Assembly: GCF_005405885.1 (NCBI RefSeq)
Contig: NZ_BJFL01000010.1
Coordinates: 47,007-111,006 of the forward strand
Direction of reading: 5' to 3'
Source: Gandjariella thermophila
GTDB lineage: Bacteria; Actinomycetota; Actinomycetes; Mycobacteriales; Pseudonocardiaceae
Length of the DNA stretch: 64,000 nt
In this document: piece after piece, positions 36,758-44,735 of the stretch
Layout: each line of letters begins with the position of its first letter
How positions within the stretch are numbered: position 1 is the stretch's first letter
The notes under the pieces: model-generated
The model's database searches: none
What the model was told of the DNA's origin: nothing
What the model saw: the letters and a program-made list of their open reading frames with translations, nothing else
Program-made: the position numbers and the translations under genes

Positions 36758-36772
36758 CGGTGCCCCGCCCGG

Positions 36773-37969
36773 TTACGCCATGGCGACCAGGTTGCGGCCG
36801 AACCCCTTGGCGGACAGCAGCGCGGCGTCCGCGGCGATCAGCAGGTCCGGCAGCTCGTAGCCGTAGCGCACCGAGGTGGCCACGCCGATGCTCACGGTCA
36901 ACCCGTCCAGCACGTACGGGTCGCCGTTCGCGGTGGTGGTCGGCACGTGCATGGCGGCGACGGCCAGCCGCACCCGCTGCGCCACCGCCTCGGCCTCGGG
37001 CGGCTCGGTGTCCGGCAGCAGCACGACGAACTCCTCGCCGCCGAACCGGCCGACCACGTCGCCGCGCCGGACGCTGGCACGCAGCCGCAGCGCCACCGCG
37101 GCCAGGGCGGCGTCCCCGGCCAGGTGGCCGACCCGGTCGTTGACCCGCTTGAAGTGGTCGAGGTCCAGCAGCATCACGGCGACCGGCTGGCTGCGCGCCC
37201 GGGCCCGGCTCAGCTCGTACCGGGCCAGCCGGTCCCAGTGCACCGCATTGGCCAGCCCGGTCTTCGCGTCCCGCTGCGCCGAACGCCGCCAGTGCGGCAG
37301 CTGGGCGGCCCGTTCCAGCAGGGCCATCGGCGGGCCGGCGAGCACGCCGAGCGACGGCTGGAACAGCAGCGCGGTCCCCATCAGCGCGCCGATACTCACC
37401 GCGACGATGCCCAGGGTGACATCGATGGAGTCGCCGATGATCTCGTCCATCCCGGCGCCCGGGTTGCGCAGTCGCAGGCCAACCGCGACCAGCACGGTCC
37501 TGGTGAGCAGCAGCGCCGCCCCGGCGAGCAGCAGGTGCGCCACGTCCCACCGGGTTTCGTGCCAGCCGATCACGAACCGGCCGGCGAAGGTGCCCAGCGC
37601 GCTCGCGGAGAGGGTGAACAGCCAGCGGTGCGGCTCCGGCCGCACCACCATCACGCCGTGCAGCGCGGGGCCGAGGAACAGCAGCGCGAGCAGGTTCAGC
37701 GGCAGCACGCACACCCCGGCGGCGAGGTAGCAGACGTGCACCGCCCACGGGTTGCGTTGCGGTTCCCGGCGCATCTGGCTGGCCAGCGTGGTGCCGATGA
37801 CCACCGCACCGGCGGTCGCCGCGATCATCGTGAACCGGCCCAGATCCGCCGCGTCCGGCGGCGGTGTGTGTGTCACCACAAGTGCTGTGCAGGCGATCGC
37901 GGCGAGATCCACCAGCAACCAGTAGGCCAGTGCGGGTCGCCGTAACGACCACAGCGTCCACGTGCGCAA
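36773..37969 (-). CDS. Membrane diguanylate cyclase (GGEEF)
   Basis: A 398-residue protein with an N-terminal membrane part of six or seven helices (about 10-215) and a complete GGDEF domain (about 235-395) that makes c-di-GMP from two GTP. The active loop RFGGEEF and the substrate segment HFKRVNDRVGH are intact, and RRGD five residues before GGEEF forms the product-inhibition site. Start is TTG 37969, preceded by GGAGGG at about 8 nt; a longer frame upstream is rejected. It is tail-to-tail with the AI-2E gene (15 bp). With the degenerate PAS-GGDEF protein it brackets the exoprotein locus. Confidence 0.88.
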   Translation of the reverse strand: MRTWTLWSLRRPALAYWLLVDLAAIACTALVVTHTPPPDAADLGRFTMIAATAGAVVIGTTLASQMRREPQRNPWAVHVCYLAAGVCVLPLNLLALLFLGPALHGVMVVRPEPHRWLFTLSASALGTFAGRFVIGWHETRWDVAHLLLAGAALLLTRTVLVAVGLRLRNPGAGMDEIIGDSIDVTLGIVAVSIGALMGTALLFQPSLGVLAGPPMALLERAAQLPHWRRSAQRDAKTGLANAVHWDRLARYELSRARARSQPVAVMLLDLDHFKRVNDRVGHLAGDAALAAVALRLRASVRRGDVVGRFGGEEFVVLLPDTEPPEAEAVAQRVRLAVAAMHVPTTTANGDPYVLDGLTVSIGVATSVRYGYELPDLLIAADAALLSAKGFGRNLVAMA

Positions 37970-38143
37970 GGAACGGCCCTCCCCCCGACGGGAGCGACAC
38001 GGAACTCCGAGAAGCCAACGGATTTCGCCGGACATCGGCGGCGTGCTGAGCCTTGCACATGGTGCGCTCCGGCCCCAAGACACCGGCTGCGAGTTCATCC
38101 GACTACCCGACACGGCAGGATTAGGTGGGGAAGGGAGCGCACC

Positions 38144-39319
38144 GTGGGAGAACGCCTATCCGGTTCGGGCCACCCGACCGACGACGACCCGGCCACGCCG
38201 TTGTGGCGCGGCACGATCGTACTGCGCATTCTGACGTTCCTTTTCGCCATCGGCGTTTTCGCCGTGCATGACGCGGACTACGCGCGGCCGTGGCTGGGCT
38301 GGCCGGTGATCGGGGTGATGGCCGCGTGGACCGCGTTCACCGCCTTCTGCTACGGCCGGCAGGCGGGCCGGCGTGCCTGGGTCGTGGTCGCCGACCTGGT
38401 GTTGACCTGCGGGCTGATGACCACGTCGCTGGTGATCCTGACGCCGGAGCAACTGATCCGGCCGGCCCCGCTGATCACCACGGTGTGGGCGTGCGGGCCG
38501 GTGGTGTCCGCGGCGGTGTACGGCGGGCGCACCTTCGGGATGGTCGCCGGTGTGATCGTCGCGGTGTTCAACGTCGGCGTGCGCGGCTACTTCAACACCG
38601 ACATGGCCAGGGACACCGTGCTGCTGGTCGGCGTCGGCGTGGTGATCGGGATGGCGTCGCAGACCGCTCGCCGGTCCGCCGAGCAGCTGCGCCAGGCGTT
38701 GCGCACCGAGGCGGCCACGGCCGAGCGGGAGCGGCTGGCCCGGTCCATCCACGACGGCGTGCTGCAGGTGCTCGCCCGGGTCCGCCGCCGCGGCGCCGAG
38801 CTGGGGGGTGAGGCGGCCGAGTTGGCGAACCTCGCCGGAGCGCAGGAGATCGCGTTACGCGCCCTGGTCTCCGCCGCCGCACCGGAGTCCACCATGGACG
38901 GTGAGGTGGACGTTCGCGGGCAGCTCCAACTGCTGGTGACCCCCAGGGTCCAGGTGTCCGTGCCGGCCACCCAGGTGATGCTGCCCGCGGCCGCCGTGGC
39001 GGAGCTGGCCGCGGTCGTTACCGAGGCGCTGTCCAACGTGGACAAGCATGCCGGCGAGGCGGCGCGGGCCTGGGTACTGCTGGAGGACCTCGGCGACGAG
39101 GTGGTCATCAGCATCCGGGACGACGGTCCGGGTATCCCCGAAGGGCGGCTGGCCGCCGCCGCGGCGGAGGGCAGGATGGGCGTGGCGAAGTCGATGCGGG
39201 GCCGGGTGGCCGGGCTGGGTGGCACGCTGGTGCTCTCGACCGGTCCCGGCGAGGGCACCGAGTGGGAGGTGCGCCTGCCCCGGCAGGAGTCACCGAAGCG
39301 TCGCGGGAAGGGAACCTGA
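38144..39319 (+). CDS. MacS-type sensor histidine kinase
   Basis: A 391-residue sensor kinase of the MacS type found in actinobacteria. Five or six membrane helices form the N-terminal sensor (about 25-175). The dimerisation helix carries the phospho-accepting His in RSIHDGVLQVL (about residue 203), and the ATPase domain has EALSNVDKHA and DDGPGIPEG. It passes phosphate to the LuxR-type regulator whose ATG follows its stop codon directly. Start is GTG 38144 after GGGAGC. The signal is unknown; homologues respond to envelope state. Confidence 0.9.
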   Translation: MGERLSGSGHPTDDDPATPLWRGTIVLRILTFLFAIGVFAVHDADYARPWLGWPVIGVMAAWTAFTAFCYGRQAGRRAWVVVADLVLTCGLMTTSLVILTPEQLIRPAPLITTVWACGPVVSAAVYGGRTFGMVAGVIVAVFNVGVRGYFNTDMARDTVLLVGVGVVIGMASQTARRSAEQLRQALRTEAATAERERLARSIHDGVLQVLARVRRRGAELGGEAAELANLAGAQEIALRALVSAAAPESTMDGEVDVRGQLQLLVTPRVQVSVPATQVMLPAAAVAELAAVVTEALSNVDKHAGEAARAWVLLEDLGDEVVISIRDDGPGIPEGRLAAAAAEGRMGVAKSMRGRVAGLGGTLVLSTGPGEGTEWEVRLPRQESPKRRGKGT

Positions 39320-40036
39320 ATGACCGGGTCGAGCAGCGGCACAGCAGGCGACCACGGCGCGCGCAGCGGTCGCCAGGCCGCACGGGTGTCCGTGATGGTC
39401 GTCGACGATCACCCGATCTGGCGGGACGGGGTGGCCCGCGACCTGACCGAGCGCGGGTTCGACGTGCCGGCCACCGCCGGCGACGCGGAGGCGGCGATGC
39501 GGATCGCCCGGACCGTGCGGCCCGACGTGGTGCTGATGGACCTCAACCTCGGCCAGCCGTCCGGAGTGGACGCCACACGGTGGATCGCCACCGAGTTACC
39601 GGACACCCGGGTGCTGGTGCTCTCCGCGAGCGGCGAGCACTCCGACGTGCTGGAGGCGGTGAAGGCGGGCGCCTCCGGCTACCTGGTCAAGTCGGCGTCG
39701 GTGGAGGAACTGGTCGACGCGGTGCGCCGGACGGCCGCCGGGGACGCGGTGTTCACCGCCGGGCTGGCCGGGCTGGTGCTCGGCGAGTACCGGCGGATGG
39801 CGGTCAGCCCGAACGACGGCAAGCAGGCGCCGCAGCTCACCGAGCGGGAGACCGAGGTGCTGCGCCTGGTGGCCAAGGGGTTGACCGCCCGGCAGATCGC
39901 CAACCGGCTGGTCATCTCGCACCGGACGGTGGAGAACCACGTGCAGTCCACGCTACGCAAGCTGCAACTGCACAACCGGGTCGAGCTGGCCCGGTACGCC
40001 ATCGAGCACGGGTTGGACGGCGAGCCGGAGGAGTGA
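39320..40036 (+). CDS. LuxR-type response regulator
   Basis: A 238-residue NarL/LuxR response regulator. The receiver domain (about 20-145) has DDH, the phosphorylation Asp in VVLMDLNLG and Lys in VKSAS; the HTH domain (about 170-235) reads LTERETEVLRLVAKGLTARQIANRL. It follows the kinase with no gap, so the pair is one transcription unit. Targets are not visible; the envelope-related neighbours are candidates. Confidence 0.93.
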   Translation: MTGSSSGTAGDHGARSGRQAARVSVMVVDDHPIWRDGVARDLTERGFDVPATAGDAEAAMRIARTVRPDVVLMDLNLGQPSGVDATRWIATELPDTRVLVLSASGEHSDVLEAVKAGASGYLVKSASVEELVDAVRRTAAGDAVFTAGLAGLVLGEYRRMAVSPNDGKQAPQLTERETEVLRLVAKGLTARQIANRLVISHRTVENHVQSTLRKLQLHNRVELARYAIEHGLDGEPEE

Positions 40037-40124
40037 CCCGCGCCACCGGCGGCGCGGTCGCGGCCCGGCCGGCGGCGCCGGAGTCAGGTCGCCGGCCACC
40101 GGGTCGGGCGTGGTCGGGCTCGAT

Positions 40125-40358
40125 TCAGGCGTGGTCGACCAGGCTCATCGCGCCCTCCGACTGGGCGCAGTGCGCGCAGCAGAAGAACCGGCCGTCGGCC
40201 TCCATGCCGTGCCCGATGATCCGGCAGCGGCAGTGCTCGCACACCGGCGCCATGGCCTGGATGGCGCACTCGAAGCAGTCGAAGATGTGCACCGCGCCAT
40301 GCGCGTGCACCTCGAAGGACATGTAGTAGTCGTTGCCGCAGGTCTCACACGTGGCCAT
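40125..40358 (-). CDS. Cys-rich zinc-ribbon / metallothionein-like protein
   Basis: A 77-residue protein with 10 Cys (residues 4, 7, 28, 31, 40, 43, 45, 60, 61, 64) and several His, arranged as CxxC...CxxC...CxxCxC...CCxxC. The C-terminal half (CEHCRCRIIGHGMEADGRFFCCAHC) resembles prokaryotic metallothionein-type proteins seen in actinobacteria. GGAGGG lies about 11 nt before the ATG. It likely binds zinc or copper. It precedes ptsI on the map but ends the minus-strand run. Confidence 0.82.
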   Translation of the reverse strand: MATCETCGNDYYMSFEVHAHGAVHIFDCFECAIQAMAPVCEHCRCRIIGHGMEADGRFFCCAHCAQSEGAMSLVDHA

Positions 40359-40469
40359 GGCCGAGAATCCCTCCGCTCACCGGTGCCTTGTTGGCAGCGT
40401 GCGACGGCGCGGGGCGCTCGGCAACCGCAGCCCCGACCCACCCACCCGGACCAGCGAAGCCGGCGGCGG

Positions 40470-42113
40470 TCACCCGAGGGCGGCGTGCACCGCCTGGCGG
40501 GCCGCGGTCGGGTCGGCCGCGGCGGCCGCGGCGCGCGCCGCGCTCTGGCACTGGTCGTGGTTCACCCTCGCCAGCGTCGCGCCGACCATCGTCAGCGCGG
40601 CCGCGTTCATGGAGAGGCTGGACACGCCGAGGCCGACCAGCACGCAGGCCAGCCGCGGGTCCGCGGCGGCCTCGCCGCACACTCCCGCCGGCTTGCCGAC
40701 CTCGCCGGCGGCCTCGCCGACCCGGGCGATCAGCCGGAGCAGCGCCGGCTGCCACGGATCGTTCAGCGCGGCCACCGCGCCGGCCTGGCGGTCGGCCGCG
40801 AACAGGTACTGCGCCAGGTCGTTGGTGCCCAGGCTGACGAAGTCGACGGCGTCGAAGATCTCCCGCGCGGTGAGTGCCGCGGCCGGAACCTCGATCATCA
40901 CGCCGGCCCTGGCGATGCCCGCGGCCCGCACCCGCTCGGCGAACCAGCCCGCCTCCTCGGCGGTGGCCACCATCGGCGCCATCACGGACACCTCGGCGCC
41001 GGAGTCCTCGGCGGCGCCGGCGATCGCCTCGAGCTGGCGGTCCAGCACGCCGGCGCGTTCCCGGGCCACCCGCAGGCCGCGGACGCCGAGCGCGGGGTTG
41101 GGCTCGGCCGCCAGGCCGAGGAACCCCAGCGGCTTGTCCGCTCCCGCGTCCAGGGTGCGCACCACCACGGGCTTCCCGGCGAACGGGGCGAGCACGGCGC
41201 GGTACGCCGTGCGCTGGTCGGCCACGGAGGGCTCGTCGGTGGCGGCGAGGAAGCAGAACTCGGTGCGGAACAGGCCGACCCCCTCCGCGCCGGCATCGGC
41301 GGCAGCGCGGGCGTCCTCGGGTTTGCCGACGTTGGCGAGGACCTTGACGCGAAAGCCGTCCTGGGTGGCGCCCACACCGTTCCACCCGGATGCCGCGGTG
41401 GTCTCGGCGGCGTGTACCTCGACCGGGCCCTCGGGCACCTCGACCCGGCCGGTGTCGCCGTCCACCGCGAGCCCGGGCACCTCGCCGAGGTCCAGGACGC
41501 CGCGGCAGGCGACCACCGCGGGAATGCCGAGCGAGCGGGCCAGGATGGCGGTGTGGCTGGTGGGACCGCCGTCCGCGGTGACGAGGGCGAGCACCTTGGC
41601 CGGGTCCAGACCGGCGGTGTCCACCGGGGCCAGGTCCCTGGCTACCAGGATGCTCGGCCCGGGCAGCTCGGGCACGCCGGGCGGCTCGACCCCGAGCAGT
41701 TCGGCGACCAGCCGGTCGCGCACGTCGTGGATGTCCCGTACCCGCTCGGCCAGGTAGCCGCCGGCGGCCTGCAACGCGTCGGCGAACCCGGAGGCCGCCT
41801 CGTACACGGCGCGCGGCGCGGGGACACCGCGCGTGGTCACGAGTTGCTCGGCCTGGGACAGCAGGGCGGGATCGGCTGCCATGGTGGCGGTCGTCTCCAG
41901 GACCGCCCGCATGTCGCCGCCGACGGCGGCGGCGCGGCGGCGCAACTGCTCGGCGACCGCCTCGGCGGCCGGCCGGATGCGCGCGGCCTCGGCCAGCGGG
42001 TCCTCCGGGGACGGCGTCTCCGGGGGTTCGGGCAGCGGATCGGCCACCCGCACCACCGGGCCCGAGGCCCGGCCCGGACTGACCCCGACGCCGCTGAGTC
42101 GTACGCCCAACAT
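40470..42113 (-). CDS. ptsI: Phosphoenolpyruvate-protein phosphotransferase (Enzyme I)
   Basis: Enzyme I (547 residues) takes phosphate from phosphoenolpyruvate and hands it to HPr, starting sugar uptake by the PTS. The phosphorylated His is in DGGPTSHTAILARSLGIPAVV (about residue 189). The PEP-binding barrel shows GVGLFRTEFCFL, RTLDAGADKPL, APMVATAEEA, GVMIEVPAA, LGTNDLAQYLFAADR and the active Cys in AGVCGEAAADP. No ptsH or Enzyme II gene is nearby. The start codon ATG 42113 lies inside a DasR-type palindrome. Confidence 0.95.
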   Translation of the reverse strand: MLGVRLSGVGVSPGRASGPVVRVADPLPEPPETPSPEDPLAEAARIRPAAEAVAEQLRRRAAAVGGDMRAVLETTATMAADPALLSQAEQLVTTRGVPAPRAVYEAASGFADALQAAGGYLAERVRDIHDVRDRLVAELLGVEPPGVPELPGPSILVARDLAPVDTAGLDPAKVLALVTADGGPTSHTAILARSLGIPAVVACRGVLDLGEVPGLAVDGDTGRVEVPEGPVEVHAAETTAASGWNGVGATQDGFRVKVLANVGKPEDARAAADAGAEGVGLFRTEFCFLAATDEPSVADQRTAYRAVLAPFAGKPVVVRTLDAGADKPLGFLGLAAEPNPALGVRGLRVARERAGVLDRQLEAIAGAAEDSGAEVSVMAPMVATAEEAGWFAERVRAAGIARAGVMIEVPAAALTAREIFDAVDFVSLGTNDLAQYLFAADRQAGAVAALNDPWQPALLRLIARVGEAAGEVGKPAGVCGEAAADPRLACVLVGLGVSSLSMNAAALTMVGATLARVNHDQCQSAARAAAAAADPTAARQAVHAALG

Positions 42114-42125
42114 GGTCTAGACCAT
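42112..42125. promoter_or_regulatory. dre-type (DasR) operator over ptsI start
   Basis: ATGGTCTAGACCAT, a perfect 14-bp palindrome containing TGGTCTAGACCA, the core of the Streptomyces DasR-responsive element (ACTGGTCTAGACCACT). It covers the ptsI start codon. DasR is a GntR/HutC regulator released by glucosamine 6-phosphate; a DasR-like protein is inferred, not seen here. Confidence 0.75.
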
Positions 42126-42150
42126 ACCTCTCACCGCCTGCCCCGTGTCG

Positions 42151-42172
42151 ATGATAGGTGTGCGTGACGCAC
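42151..42172 (-). promoter_or_regulatory. Putative ptsI promoter and dyad
   Basis: On the minus strand TATCAT (42156 to 42151) is a fair -10 hexamer about 38 bp before the ptsI start. Directly upstream is the perfect dyad GTGCGT-G-ACGCAC (42160-42172), in the -10/-35 spacer. No clear -35. Confidence 0.4.
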
Positions 42173-42317
42173 GCCACCGCACGAGCGATCCGGGCTGCTC
42201 CGGCCGCTGGCGCGCCGGTCACGGGCCCGCCGGCGGCCGGAAATGTCCATGGTGGACGCGCGCTCTGCCCCGGCACCCGCCCGCACCGGAGCGCCCGCGC
42301 AGGGCCGGGAGCCGGGG

Positions 42318-43220
42318 TCAGGCCAGCAGCACGTCCTCGGCGGCCGGGTAGGACGGCTGGGCGCCGGCCCGGGTCACCGAGAGCGACGCGACCCGCACGG
42401 CGAAGTGCACCGCGGCGGCCAGCTTCTCGCCCCCGGCCAGCCGAGCCGCCAGCGCCCCGGTGAACGCGTCGCCCGCTCCGGTGGTGTCCACCGCGCGCAC
42501 CTCGGGCGCCGGCACCTCGACCACGTCGCCCCGCTCGGCGAGTGCCGCCCCGGCTGCGCCCAGCGTGACCACGACCGAGCGCGGCCCCAGCCCGAGCAGC
42601 GCGCTGGCCAACTCGACGCCCGGCACGGCGTCCTCGGCGGTACCCAGCAGCCATGCCGCCTCGTGCTGGTTGACCACCAGCGGATCCAGCGAGGCCAGCG
42701 TCTCCTGGCGCAGCCGGGCCACCGGGGAAAGGTTGAGCACCGGGCGGACGCCGGCCGAGACCGCGACGGCCACCGCCTGCTCCACCGCCGGGACCGGCAC
42801 CTCAAGCGAGCACGCCAGCACCCGCGCCGCACGGAGCGTGCCGGCCGCCGCGACCACGTCGTCCGCGGACACCTCGGCGTTCGCTCCCGGCGACACGACG
42901 ATCGAGTTCTCCCCGTCCGGGGTGACCGTGATGTAGGCGATCCCGGTCGGCCGCGCCGAGGTGCGCACCAGCTCGGTGGCGACACCGGCGGCGGCCAGCG
43001 AGTCGCGCAGCAGGGTGCCGTACTGGTCGTCGCCGAGCGCGCCGAGCAGCGCGACCGGGGCGCCCAACCGGGCGGCCGCGACCGCGGTGTTCGCGCCCTT
43101 GCCCCCGGGCACCACCACGGTGTCCGCGCCGAGCACGGTCTCCCCGGCGCCCGGCCGGCGCTGCACGGCGACCACCAGGTCCGCGTTGGCGGAGCCCACC
43201 ACGACGATCTTCGGCGCCAC
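42318..43220 (-). CDS. rbsK: Ribokinase (PfkB family)
   Basis: A 300-residue PfkB-family sugar kinase, most like ribokinase, phosphorylating ribose or a related sugar with ATP. Signatures are VVPGGKGANTAVAAARLG near the N-terminus and VDTTGAGDAFTGAL with the catalytic Asp near residue 245. GTG 43220 is the start. It follows the LacI regulator by 26 bp in the same direction, so it is the likely target of that repressor. No ribose transporter is present nearby. Confidence 0.9.
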   Translation of the reverse strand: MAPKIVVVGSANADLVVAVQRRPGAGETVLGADTVVVPGGKGANTAVAAARLGAPVALLGALGDDQYGTLLRDSLAAAGVATELVRTSARPTGIAYITVTPDGENSIVVSPGANAEVSADDVVAAAGTLRAARVLACSLEVPVPAVEQAVAVAVSAGVRPVLNLSPVARLRQETLASLDPLVVNQHEAAWLLGTAEDAVPGVELASALLGLGPRSVVVTLGAAGAALAERGDVVEVPAPEVRAVDTTGAGDAFTGALAARLAGGEKLAAAVHFAVRVASLSVTRAGAQPSYPAAEDVLLA

Positions 43221-43246
43221 GGCTGGCCGTCACTCCCTCCCGGTAC

Positions 43247-44266
43247 TCAGGGCGTTCTGGTCCGGCTGACCACCCGGCCCTCGCCGCAGGACCGGCGAGT
43301 GACCAGCCGGGCGGGCAGCAGCACGTCGTCCACCCGCTCGCCGGCCACCAGGGCGAGCAGGCTGCGCGCCGCGGCGCGCCCGATCTCCACGGTGGGCTGG
43401 GCGATGACCGTGATCGGCGGGTCGAGCAGCGGGAACCACGGCTGGTCGTCGTAGATGGCGAGGCCGACGCCGTCCGGCACCACCCAGCCGCCACCGCGCA
43501 GCTCCGCCAGGGCACCCAGGCCCATCAGGTTGTCCATCGCGACCAGGACGGACGGCCGCTCGTCCAGCGCCATCAGCCGCCGGGCCGCCGCGGCGCCGCT
43601 CTCCCTGCGGAAGTCGCCGTGCACCACGTGCGCGGGCCGGGGCGAGATGCCCAGCTCGGTCAGGGCGGCGAGGAAGGTCTCCAGCCGCTCCCGGCCGGTA
43701 CTGGTCCGTTCCGGCCCGGCGATCACGCCGATCCGCCGGTGCCCCAGCCGGACCAGGTGCGCGGCCAGCTCGCGCAGCGCTGCCCGGCCGTCAGCGCGCA
43801 CCACCGGCACCCTCGGCTCGCGCACTGTGCGGTCGATCAGCACCAGCGGGACCCCGCTGGCCACCGCCTCGGCCACCCAGCCACCATCGTCGGTGGCCGG
43901 GCAGACCAGCAGCCCGTCCACCCGGCGGTCCAGCAGTGCCCGGACGTAGGTGAGCTGCTGGTCGTCCCGCTCGTCGGCGTTGCCGAACACCACGCAGTAG
44001 CCGTGCTCGCGGGCCTCCTCCTCGACCGCCTGGGCGATCTCCGCGAAGAACGGGTTGAGCAGGTCGCTGATCACCAGCCCGAGCGTCCTCGTGGTGTGCA
44101 TGCGCAGCGACCGGGCCAGCACGTTCGGCCGGTAACCCAGCTCGTCCACGGCGGCGAACACCCGCGCCCTGGTCTCCTTGGTGGGTGCCGGATGCTCGTT
44201 GAGCACCCGGGAGACGGTGGCGACGGAGACACCTGCCCGGGTTGCCACATCACGCATGGTCGCCAC
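43247..44266 (-). CDS. LacI-family transcriptional regulator
   Basis: A 339-residue LacI/GalR repressor: HTH (about 4-30; MRDVATRAGVSVATVSRVLN), hinge helix (PNVLARSL) and a periplasmic-binding-like sensor domain that ends with QPTVEIGRAAARSLLAL and PARLVTRRSC. It probably senses ribose or a nucleoside-derived sugar, given rbsK downstream. I chose GTG 44266 because GAGGGG lies 6 nt upstream; ATG 44257 is an alternative. An operator was looked for in the upstream 90 bp without a clear palindrome. Confidence 0.9.
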   Translation of the reverse strand: MATMRDVATRAGVSVATVSRVLNEHPAPTKETRARVFAAVDELGYRPNVLARSLRMHTTRTLGLVISDLLNPFFAEIAQAVEEEAREHGYCVVFGNADERDDQQLTYVRALLDRRVDGLLVCPATDDGGWVAEAVASGVPLVLIDRTVREPRVPVVRADGRAALRELAAHLVRLGHRRIGVIAGPERTSTGRERLETFLAALTELGISPRPAHVVHGDFRRESGAAAARRLMALDERPSVLVAMDNLMGLGALAELRGGGWVVPDGVGLAIYDDQPWFPLLDPPITVIAQPTVEIGRAAARSLLALVAGERVDDVLLPARLVTRRSCGEGRVVSRTRTP

Positions 44267-44735
44267 GCTGAGCCCCTCACCACTCACCCGACAGCGGGAG
44301 ATCCGCACCGCTCACCGGTCAGCCCGGCCGCTGAGGTCAAAGGAAGACTAGTGCGACGTCGGTCAACTCGGCGACGTGGCCACGATCGGGTGGCTCCGGT
44401 TTTCCCCCGTTCCGCCCCTTGCTCCCGGCCGTCCACGGCGCGGTTTCGCCGAAGATGAGTAATCGTGCGGATCCAATCGGGGGTCTCGTGCGTCAACGTA
44501 GGTAGGGCTTCCGCACGGAAGGCCGTCACCCGGGCCCTCCGCCCGTCGACGAGGGGGCGACGGGCGGAGGGAGGGGGCCCGGACGTCCAGCCGGGTTCGC
44601 CGGGGGCCGTCGCGCACGGCCCGTTCGCGGCGGGTCCGGACCCCGGCGCCGGTCGCCATGCCCCCCGAGCGGCCGGTGCCGGGGCCCGCCGTCCCGCGGG
44701 CTCGGCGCTCCGCCCGCCCGGGCCGGGGCACCCGC
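44267..44735. other. Intergenic region with MMPL terminator
   Basis: The 469 bp hold a terminator-like hairpin (44535-44571) on the MMPL side and presumably the lacI-rbsK promoter on the left. No gene is visible; open frames here lack ribosome binding sites and recognisable protein. Confidence 0.55.
44535..44571. terminator. 14-bp hairpin downstream of MMPL gene
   Basis: CCCTCCGCCCGTCG (44535-44548) and its perfect complement (44558-44571), loop 9 nt, 165 bp past the MMPL stop on the minus strand. Confidence 0.55.
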
